This document shows, in pieces, positions 57,243-64,000 of a stretch of DNA of 64,000 nt. This stretch comes from PALSA-911 sp963743035 (GTDB lineage: Bacteria; Pseudomonadota; Alphaproteobacteria; Acetobacterales; Acetobacteraceae), in contig CAVUOB010000015.1 in NCBI GenBank assembly GCA_963743035.1, forward strand, positions 62,001 to 126,000. The letters run 5' to 3'. Position numbers and translations under genes: made by a program. Every line of letters starts with the position of its first letter. Positions within the stretch are counted from its first letter, which is position 1. The notes beneath the pieces were generated by a model that saw nothing but the letters and a program-made list of their open reading frames with translations, had not been told where the DNA came from and searched no databases.

Positions 57243-58544
57243 ATGGTCAGCAACGGGTCGGTTACCATCACGATGGATGGGTCCAACAAGTCCACCAAGC
57301 TGCCCTTGATCGGCGGCACGATCGGCCCGCAGGTGGCCGACATCCGCAAGATCTACAACGATCTCGGGATCTTCACCTTCGACCCCGGCTACGGCGCCAC
57401 CGCGTCCTGTGAAAGCAAGATCACCTATATCGACGGCGACCAGGGCGTGCTGCTGTATCGCGGCTACCCGATCGAGCAGCTGGCCGAGAAATCGACCTTC
57501 CTGGAGGTCGCCTACCTGCTGCTGAACGGCGAGCTGCCGAACAAGGCGCAGTCCGAGGACTTCCACTCCGGCGTGATGCTGCACACCATGCTGCACGAGC
57601 AGCTGCGCACCTTCTACAACGGCTTCCGCCGCGACGCGCATCCGATGGCGGTGATGTGCGGCGTGGTCGGCGCGCTGTCGGCCTTCTATCACGACAGCCT
57701 GGACATCACGAACCCCGAGCACCGGCGCATCAGCGCCTTCCGCCTGATCGCCAAGGTGCCGACGATCGCCGCCTGGGCGCATAAGTACAATATCGGCCAG
57801 CCGTTCATGTATCCGCGCAACGACCTCGGCTACGCCGAGAATTTTCTCTACATGTTCAACGCGGTGCCGGCCGAACCTTACAAGGTGAACCCGATCCTGG
57901 CGCGGGCGATGGATCTGATCATGATCCTGCACGCCGACCATGAGCAGAACGCCTCGACCTCCACCGTTCGCCTGGCCGGCTCCACCGGCGCCAATCCGTT
58001 CGCCTGCATCGCCGCCGGCATCGCCAGCCTCTGGGGCCCCTCGCATGGCGGCGCCAACGAGGCGGTGCTGCACATGCTGGCCGAGATCGGCCATGTGAAG
58101 AACATCCCGGCCTTCCTCGAGCAGGTGAAGGACAAGAACAGCAAGGTCAAGCTGATGGGCTTCGGCCACCGGGTCTACAAGAACTTCGACCCGCGGGCGA
58201 AGATCATGCAGGCCACCTGCCACCAGGTGCTCGGCGAGCTCGGCATCAAGCACGACCCGCTGCTGGAGCTGGCGGTGGAGCTGGAGAAGATCGCCCTGCA
58301 CGACGACTACTTCGTCAGCCGCAAGCTGTATCCGAACGTCGATTTCTATTCGGGCATCATCCTGAAGGCGATGGGCTTCCCGCTGTCGATGTTCACCGCC
58401 CTGTTCGCGGTCTCGCGCACGGTCGGCTGGATCAGCCAGTGGCAGGAGATGATGGAAGACCCCGACCAGCGCATCGGCCGGCCGCGCCAGCTCTACACCG
58501 GCGCCGCCCAGCGGGACTACGTGCCGCTCGACAAGCGCGGCTGA
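57243..58544 (+). CDS. gltA: Citrate synthase
   Basis: GltA condenses acetyl-CoA and oxaloacetate at the start of the TCA cycle. The 433-residue protein is of the long proteobacterial type II form, with LLYRGYPIEQLAE (about 77-89), the catalytic histidine in SLWGPSHGGANEAVLHML (about 262-279), GFGHRVYKNFDPRAKIM (about 305-321) and NVDFYSGIILKAMGF with the catalytic aspartate. Start ATG follows AAGGAAA. It is monocistronic, ending in a strong terminator. Intact, although flanking genes carry frameshifts. Confidence 0.97.
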   Translation: MVSNGSVTITMDGSNKSTKLPLIGGTIGPQVADIRKIYNDLGIFTFDPGYGATASCESKITYIDGDQGVLLYRGYPIEQLAEKSTFLEVAYLLLNGELPNKAQSEDFHSGVMLHTMLHEQLRTFYNGFRRDAHPMAVMCGVVGALSAFYHDSLDITNPEHRRISAFRLIAKVPTIAAWAHKYNIGQPFMYPRNDLGYAENFLYMFNAVPAEPYKVNPILARAMDLIMILHADHEQNASTSTVRLAGSTGANPFACIAAGIASLWGPSHGGANEAVLHMLAEIGHVKNIPAFLEQVKDKNSKVKLMGFGHRVYKNFDPRAKIMQATCHQVLGELGIKHDPLLELAVELEKIALHDDYFVSRKLYPNVDFYSGIILKAMGFPLSMFTALFAVSRTVGWISQWQEMMEDPDQRIGRPRQLYTGAAQRDYVPLDKRG

Positions 58545-58570
58545 ACGCACGCCACGGACCATGACGACCG

Positions 58571-58605
58571 CCGCCCGGCAGGGGTCCCTGCCGGGCGGTT
58601 TTCTT
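58571..58605 (+). terminator. Rho-independent terminator of gltA
   Basis: The inverted repeat CCGCCCGGCAGGG-gt-CCCTGCCGGGCGG is followed by TTTTCTTTT, 26 bases after the gltA stop: a long perfect stem with a T-run, the clearest terminator in the window. Confidence 0.92.
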
Positions 58606-58606
58606 T

Positions 58607-59023
58607 TGTGATCGGGCTATTGCGGAGACCTTGAGCTGCGGACGAAAACACCGGCAGGACGGCCGCGCTGGCGGGCTGCGCGGCCAAATGCGTTTCACAC
58701 AGCGAAATTCGGCGCCGAAGCGGTCATGTGGATAAAAATATCCACAGCCTGTTGATAATCTAGGTCAGCTACAAACCGCAACCGATTCTGAAGACTCAAG
58801 AATTTCCGGCAAGTAACCGAATTTCCATCCAATTCGCGCCATGGTTGCACGTGAAAGGGATCGCCGGCCTGCGGTATTTTATCGTGAATTCATCGTGAAA
58901 AATGGAATTTCCTGAACGTTTTGCTACCTGAAGTTAATAAATGTCTTCCTTCCGGGTGATTCCTCGGCTCAAATACATCCCTGGGTTGAATTACTGCCCT
59001 GGATATATCGAGGAGGAAGAATA
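58607..59023. other. AT-rich intergenic region with DnaA-box-like motifs
   Basis: The 417-base gap between the gltA terminator and the next ATG is the most AT-rich non-coding stretch outside the islands. At 58727-58746 it holds the perfect palindrome TGTGGATA-aaaa-TATCCACA, whose left arm extends to the exact DnaA box TGTGGATAA. A one-mismatch box TGTTGATAA follows at 58750. Further right it is AT-rich (around 58880-58960). It may be a regulatory site or a minor replication signal; known alphaproteobacterial origin neighbours are not here. Confidence 0.45.
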
Positions 59024-59699
59024 ATGCACCCCACCATGTCGCTCGATGCCCTCGTCAGGAACCGCCTGAAGACCTGGCCGCAGCGGCCGCCAGGGCTCGG
59101 CGGAACCGGCTCGCGACCCGACACCTGGCTGCGCGGCCGGCCGGCCGGACCAGCTCAGCAACACGCCTTTCCTCAAGCTGCCCGGCAGCAACCGGCTGCG
59201 CACGCTGCCGGACGGGCTGTGGCTGAATTTCGGCGGCACCCCTGTGGAGCCTTTTGTGGATATCCTGGCGGTGGAGGCCTGCGGCTCGGTGCCGAACCTG
59301 CTCGACAAGCGCTCCCGCTTCGCCCCCAGCACGCATTCGCTGCTCGCGGTCTGCCCGGTGCCCTGGCTGCTGGCCCCGGTGACCGAGAGCGATCCCACGC
59401 CGCGCTGGGAGACGATCGGCCTGATCCGCCAGGAACCGGCGCTGTCCTTCATCGTGCCGGTGCGCGACATGCGGGTGCTGTACGGCCTCAAGCAGCGGCA
59501 CTATCTCGGCTTCGCCAGCAGCCAGGTGCCCCACCCGCACGAATATTTCGTGCCGATGGAGGCGCTGACCGCCGAGGAGGGGGACAAGGACCCGGCGCTG
59601 CAGGCCTTGCTGGCACGCGCTTCCGTCGGCGCCAATTTCCTCACGCCGCCGCAAACGGCCGGCCGAGCAGCCGGCGCGCGACATCCGGACGATCGGTGA
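59024..59699 (+). CDS. Conserved hypothetical protein (frameshifted as read)
   Basis: The start has the strongest ribosome-binding site of the region (CGAGGAGGAAGAATA before ATG). The first frame gives MHPTMSLDALVRNRLKTWPQ, the second LSNTPFLKLPGSNRLRTLPD, then VDILAVEACGSVPNLLDKRS and DMRVLYGLKQRHYLGFASS. One extra base near 59143 separates them; corrected length is 224 residues. I do not recognise a family, and no catalytic motif or signal peptide is seen. The end overlaps the convergent glycerophosphodiesterase by 59 bases. Confidence 0.65.
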
Positions 59700-60514
59700 T
59701 CAGCCCATCCACCCCCCAGCCGATCAGCCGGCCGATATCGGCCGGCTGGTTCACGGTCCAGGGGATCACCAGCAGCCCGAGCTCCCGCGCCTCGGCCAGC
59801 AGGTCCCGGGTGAGGTCGGCGAAGGCCGGGGCCCAGATCGTCCCGCCCTCGGCCGCCACCGCCCGGGGGACCGAACCGGCGAAATCCGCCGGGCTCGGCC
59901 CGTCCCACCACAGCCGCGCCTCGGCGACCGTCTCCGCCGAGGTCAGCCAGGCATAGGCCAGCTCCGGGCGCAGCCGGCGCAGATGCCGCGGCCCGCGCCA
60001 GTCGAAGGACTGCACCACGATCCGCCCGGCCGCGCCGGCCGCATCGGCGACCGCGGCCACCGCCTCGGCCATCGCCTCCGGCGCGGCGGTCCAGCCGGGA
60101 TGGGCGGGGAAGGTCTTCATCTCCACGGTGAAGCGCGCCGGCAGCGCGAGCGTCTCGGCCAGGGTCGGGATGCGCGCGCCGTCCACCGGAAGCTGCTCCG
60201 GATACAGCGTCGCATAGGCGCTGCCGGGCCGGATGCGCCCGACATCGAAGCCGGCCAGCTCCGCCAGCGCGCAGCTCGTGGATCAGCCGGCCGCGTCCCG
60301 CCAGCCAGGCCCCGTCGGCGCCGCGGGTGAGGACGGGATTGAGCGCGGGATCATGGCTCACCACCGCCACGCCGTCGGCGGTCATCGCCACGTCGATCTC
60401 GATCCCGTCCACGCCCAGCGCGAGGGTGCGGCGAAACCCTTCCAGCGTGTTCTCCGCAAACAGCCCGCGCGCCCCGCGATGTCCGATCACCTGCATCTGC
60501 TCTGTTCCCGTCAT
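59641..60514 (-). CDS. Glycerophosphodiester phosphodiesterase (frameshifted as read)
   Basis: The enzyme hydrolyses glycerophosphodiesters to glycerol-3-phosphate and an alcohol. The N-terminus has the GDPD signature VIGHRGARGLFAENTLEGF (about 9-27), VDGIEIDVAMTADGVAVVSHD with catalytic Glu, Asp and His, then in the next frame ARFTVEMKTFPAHPG and the C-terminal VIPWTVNQPADIGRLIGWGV and DGLITDRPD. One extra base near 60275 breaks it; corrected length 290 residues. No signal peptide, so a cytoplasmic (UgpQ-like) type. Confidence 0.9.
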
Positions 60515-60582
60515 TGAGCCGCTTGTTCACCGGCGCCATTGCCGCCCATCCTGCGCTCCAAGGCAACGGGACGGACGAGGAT

Positions 60583-61364
60583 ATGACGGAAGACCACGCA
60601 CCCAACGGCCGCGTTCTGGGCGTGCTCGGCGGCATGGGCCCGCTGGCCAGCGCCCAGTTCATGCTGCGCCTGACGCTGCTCACCCCGGCGGCGCGCGAGC
60701 AGGACCACATCCCGGCCGTGCTCTGGTCCGACCCGCGCGTGCCGGACCGCACGAACGGCAAGCGCGCCGGCGGCGACGACCCGCTGCCCTGGCTGCTGCG
60801 CGGCATCGACGGGCTGAAGCGCGGCCGGCAGCGGCGCCATCGCCATTCCCTGCAACACCGCGCATGGCTGGTACGAGGAGATGCGCGCCCATGCCGGCCT
60901 GCCCATCCTGCACATCGTCGACGCCGCCGCGGCCGATCTGGCGCGCCGGCGCATCCAGCCCGGCCGGATCGGCCTGATGGGCGACCCAGGCGACGCTGGA
61001 CATGCGGCTGTATCAGGACCGGCTGGAACGGCATGGGCTGGGACTGCCTCACGCCCACGGAGGAGGAGATGGCAGCCCTGGTCAGCCCCGCCATCGCCGC
61101 GGTGAAGGCCAACCGCGTGGCGGAGGCCTACGCCCCGCTGGCCGAGCGTGGTCCGCAGCTCTGGCCGCGCGCGGCGCCCAGGCGGTGGTGCTGGGATGCA
61201 CCGAAATCCCGCTCGCCATCCAGGCCGGCCCGCGGGAGACGCTCGGCGTGGAGCTGGTCGACACGATCGACGCGCTGGCCCTGGCGGCGATCGCCTGGGC
61301 GCGCGGAGCGGCCTTAGACAGTTTTGCTCGCGGAGCGACCATCGACAGCCACAGCCTCAAATAA
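60583..61364 (+). CDS. Aspartate/glutamate racemase family protein (frameshifted as read)
   Basis: These cofactor-independent racemases use two cysteines. From ATG 60583 the segments are VLGVLGGMGPLASAQFMLRL, then AIAIPCNTAHGWYEEMRAHA with the first cysteine (next frame), then TLDMRLYQDRLERHG and TPTEEEMAALVSPAIAAVKA, then AVVLGCTEIPLAI with the second cysteine. Five extra bases (about 60823, 60981, 61036 and two near 61150-61165) break it, the densest cluster in the window; corrected length 258 residues. An aspartate substrate is more likely than glutamate given C-N-T-A-H, but this is not certain. Confidence 0.85.
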
Positions 61365-61368
61365 CGAT

Positions 61369-62097
61369 CTACCCCGGCGCGCCGCTCAGCGGCGGCAGGT
61401 CGATCCAGGACAGATGCCCGCCCTTGCTCGCCCCGGTGTCGAGGAACACCGCCGCCCCCCCGCCCATGCCGGAGCGGCGATAGGGCCGGCCATCCGTGCT
61501 GCGCCGGTCATGGCCGCAATACACGGTCATGCCGGCCGGGATCCGGTCCACCCAGCCCAGGCTGCGCTCGGGAAACCCGTCCGCCTGCATCCGCCCGGTC
61601 GGCTCGCCGTACAGCGCGCGCGACAGCGGCCCGTCCGGCCGGCGCAGCTCGATCGCCGGCGCCTCGCCGGCCAGCATCGCCGGGTGGAACCCGCCATGCA
61701 CGAACAGCGCGCCGCCATGGCGCAGCCAGGCCGGCGCGCGCAGGAATTCCGCCAGGGCCCGGCTGCGCAGCTCCGGCCCCAGCATGCGCAGCGTCTCGGC
61801 CAGCATCGGGGTCATGTACACGTGCTGCCCGGCCAGCGCCCGGGCCAGCTTGAAATCATGGTTGCCGATCAGGAACAGGCCGCGGCCCTCGTCGATCAGC
61901 TGGAACATCAGCTCCAGCGCCGTGGCGCTGTCGGGGCCGTAATCCACGAGATCGCCGAGCTGCACGACGAAGCGGTCGGTGGCGGCCGCATAGGCGAAGG
62001 CCCTGGCATCGCCGTGCACGTCGCCGACCACGCGGATCGGCACGCCCGCGGGAATGACCGGCCGGCTGCTGCCGTTCAGGTGCGGCGCCTCGTTCAT
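61369..62097 (-). CDS. Metallophosphoesterase (serine/threonine phosphatase-like)
   Basis: This calcineurin-type phosphoesterase has about 242 residues. Metal-binding motifs are VVGDVHGD (about 24-31), VQLGDLVDYGPDS (about 45-57), LIGNHDFKL (about 76-84) and the C-terminal YCGHDRRSTDGRP. It resembles bacterial PrpA/ApaH-like protein phosphatases. The ATG at 62097 overlaps the photolyase stop, so the two genes are probably co-translated. Substrate unknown. Intact. Confidence 0.88.
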   Translation of the reverse strand: MNEAPHLNGSSRPVIPAGVPIRVVGDVHGDARAFAYAAATDRFVVQLGDLVDYGPDSATALELMFQLIDEGRGLFLIGNHDFKLARALAGQHVYMTPMLAETLRMLGPELRSRALAEFLRAPAWLRHGGALFVHGGFHPAMLAGEAPAIELRRPDGPLSRALYGEPTGRMQADGFPERSLGWVDRIPAGMTVYCGHDRRSTDGRPYRRSGMGGGAAVFLDTGASKGGHLSWIDLPPLSGAPG

Positions 62098-63525
62098 GCC
62101 GCCAGCCCGCGCCAGGCCGCCAGCGCCCGGTCGCGCCCGGCGGCGAGATCGACGACCGGGCGCGGATAGCCGCGCCCGAGCGCGATCCCGGCCGCCGCCA
62201 GCACGGTCTCCGGGGCTTCCCAGGGCGCGTGCAGGTGCTTGTCGGACAGCCTCGCCAGCTCCGGCACGAAGCGGCGGACATAGGCGCCGTCGGGGTCGAA
62301 TTTGCGGCCCTGCAGCACCGGGTTGAACACCCGGAAATACGGCGCCGCATCGGCGCCGCAGCCGGCCACCCATTGCCAGCTCGCGGCATTGGCCGACAGG
62401 TCGGCGTCCACCAGCGTGTCCCAGAACCAGGCCTCGCCCGCCTGCCAGGGCAGCAGCAGATGCTTGGTCAGGAAGGACGCGACGATCATCCGCACCCGGT
62501 TATGCATCCAGCCGGTCTGCCAGAGCTGGCGCATGCCGGCATCGACGATGGGAATGCCGGTCCGTCCGCGCTGCCAGGCCGCCAGCGCCGCCGGATCGTC
62601 GCGCCAGGCCATGGCGGCGAAACCGGCCCGCAGCGGCTGTTCCGGCAGCTCCGGATGGTGCCAGAGCTGGTAGATGGAGAATTCGCGCCACAGCAATTCG
62701 GACTGGAACACCGCCAGCCCCTCTCCGGCGCCGCCGGCCTCGGTCTCGGCGGCGTGCCAGGCCTGGGCCAGGGAGATCTCGCCCCAGGCGATATGCGGCG
62801 ACAGCATCGAGGTGCCGGCGACCCCCGGCAGGTTCCGCCGCGCGGCATAATCCGCCAGCCCCCCGGCCAGGAAGCGCCGCAGCCGCGCCTGGCCGCCGGC
62901 CTCGCCCGGCGTCCAGGCCGCGCGCAGCCCGCCCGCCCAGTCCGGCCGCGTCGGCAGCAGGCCCCAATCCTCCAGCCGGTCCGAAGCAGGCGGCGCGAGG
63001 GCAGGGGATCGCCTTCGGCGCCGGCAGCGGCGCGCGCGGCCCGCCGGCGGCGCGGCAGGCGCGGGCGAAGGGGGTATAGACGCCATACGCGCCGCCCCCG
63101 CCGTTGCGGATCGCCTCCGGGTTGAACAGCATCCGCGTGCGGTGGCGGTGCAGCGCCACGCCATCGGCCTGCAGCGCCGCCGCCACGTCCCGGTCCAGCG
63201 CCCGCGCCCAGGGCTCCGGTCCGCCGCCGGTATGCACCTCGCCGGCGCCGATCTGCCGCGCCAGCGCGGGGATGATCTCCACCGCCGATCCGCGCCGCAG
63301 CACCAGCGTCGCGCCCAGCGCCGCCAGCCGCGCGGCCAGCGCCGCCAGGCTGTGATGCAGCCACCAGCGCGCCGCCCCGCCCGGCGCCCAGGCGCCGGCG
63401 GCTGCCTCGTCCAGCACGAACACCGGCAGGACCTTCCTGCCGCCGCGCAGGGCCGCCTGCAGCGCCGCATGGTCGGCCAGCCGCAGATCCTGACGAAACC
63501 ACAGCAGCGCCGGGGCGTCGGTCAC
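62094..63525 (-). CDS. phrB: Deoxyribodipyrimidine photolyase (frameshifted as read)
   Basis: PhrB repairs cyclobutane pyrimidine dimers with light and FAD. The N-terminal antenna domain starts ALLWFRQDLRLADHAALQAA. The FAD-binding C-terminal half, in another frame, has SMLSPHIAWGEISLAQAW, LLWREFSIYQLWHHPEL, GRTGIPIVDAGMRQLWQTGW with the MHNRVRM motif and DADLSANAASWQWVAGCGAD. One extra base near 63007 separates them; corrected length 476 residues. GTG start overlaps the pdeM stop (GTGA); the end overlaps the phosphatase start, a three-gene run. Confidence 0.93.
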
Positions 63526-64000
63526 CGTGGCGCACCCCGCTTCGGCACGCCGAGCGCGAACGAGAACAGCCGCTCCCGCCCGAGCAGGAACACCCGCCCG
63601 CCGCGCGGAAACAGCCGGGCGATCTCCGGATGGGTCACGTCCAGCCCCCCGGTATAGGCGCCGAAGGCCGGCAGCATGACGCGCCGCGTGTCGGTGACGA
63701 AGCAGGCGCGGCTCTGCGTGCCGCCGCGCACCGCGATGGCGGCCTTGGGGTGGTGGTGGCCACAAATCTCTCCTGACGATTCGGGTCTTGAACCTGTCGC
63801 ATTACCTTCATGACGGAATATGAGCCCGCCCAGGGAGAATTCATCCACCCAGTCGCCGCCAAGTTGCATGGCCGGCTCCGGATCGTGATTGCCGAGCACC
63901 CAGACGAAGCGCGCCGCCGCCGTCATGGCGGTGATCCGCGCCACCTCCGCCGCCGGCAGCCGGCCCGCGCCGGCACGGTCATGGAAGCTGTCGCCGAGTG
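63522..64000 (-). CDS. pdeM: PdeM, ligase-associated DNA damage response endonuclease (5' partial)
   Basis: PdeM is a calcineurin-like nuclease/phosphoesterase of the LHR-ligase-PdeM repair group in alphaproteobacteria. The frame runs off the right edge with GDSFHDRAGAGRLP, the typical D-S-F-H-D motif, then VWVLGNHDPEP, GEICGHHHPKAAIAVRGG and RVMLPAFGAYTGGLDV. Around residues in FRHEGNATGSRPESS the codons become clearly less GC-rich (63757-63850). The stop overlaps the photolyase GTG. Upstream ligase and helicase genes are probably just outside the window. Confidence 0.9.
   Translation of the reverse strand, partial: LGDSFHDRAGAGRLPAAEVARITAMTAAARFVWVLGNHDPEPAMQLGGDWVDEFSLGGLIFRHEGNATGSRPESSGEICGHHHPKAAIAVRGGTQSRACFVTDTRRVMLPAFGAYTGGLDVTHPEIARLFPRGGRVFLLGRERLFSFALGVPKRGAPR

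Overview
The window is GC-rich DNA (roughly 68-70% G+C by eye) from an alphaproteobacterium, most likely an aerobic member of the Rhodospirillales/Acetobacteraceae. The signs are the aerobic cobalamin gene set with alphaproteobacterial gene names and couplings, a ligase-associated PdeM phosphoesterase, a PEP-CTERM protein, CaiB/GMC/TauD-type accessory metabolism, and intergenic palindromic repeats. No rRNA, tRNA or CRISPR array was seen.

Layout. 1-4.2 kb: an FkbM methyltransferase cut by the left edge, then an ATP-grasp-like protein translationally coupled to ergothioneine genes egtB and egtD. 4.2-8.6 kb: a FUSC exporter (minus strand) and a uracil-degradation pair (Urc1-type GTP cyclohydrolase II homologue and uracil phosphoribosyltransferase). 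8.6-11.9 kb: an orphan protein, a PEP-CTERM protein and a low-GC gene joining a DNA-binding HTH to a membrane segment. 11.9-16.5 kb: a leftward operon of nitroreductase, GMC oxidoreductase, Tat-exported solute-binding protein and BtpA-family protein. 16.6-19.8 kb: tandem hairpin repeats, an enoyl-CoA hydratase and a low-GC OLD-type ATPase/TOPRIM nuclease. 19.9-25.8 kb: a scrap-yard holding an IS110 remnant, a decayed MaoC-enolase pair, a lipoprotein gene split by two IS5-family copies, and an enolase-superfamily gene. 26.1-32.7 kb: CaiB CoA-transferase, a thiamine-diphosphate enzyme, a GH16-fold protein, a TauD dioxygenase, an SDR protein and a small orphan. 32.8-53.8 kb: a nearly complete cobalamin cluster. 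54-64 kb: SixA, CYTH-CHAD protein, thermonuclease, citrate synthase (gltA), an orphan, glycerophosphodiesterase, racemase, phosphatase, photolyase and PdeM.

How it works together. The cobalamin block encodes corrin-ring synthesis by the oxygen-dependent route (CobG, CobI, CobJ, CobM, CobK, CobL, CobH, CobB, CobN), with CbiD where CobF would be expected, and then adenosylation, amidation, aminopropanol attachment and loop assembly (CobO, CobQ, CobD, CobC, CobP, CobS, CobT, alpha-ribazole phosphatase). A leftward cobalamin riboswitch at about 48.96-49.19 kb precedes a run of ATGA-coupled genes (DUF1636, cobW, cobN, cobG, cobH, cobI, cobJ).

Quality warning. From about 18 kb rightward some twenty genes are broken by single-base shifts. 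Reconstructing them gives about 40 extra bases against about 4 missing ones. This direction bias is more like residual insertion errors in the assembly than natural decay. I therefore annotate conserved frameshifted genes as single CDSs and reserve pseudogene for loci with clear biological damage.
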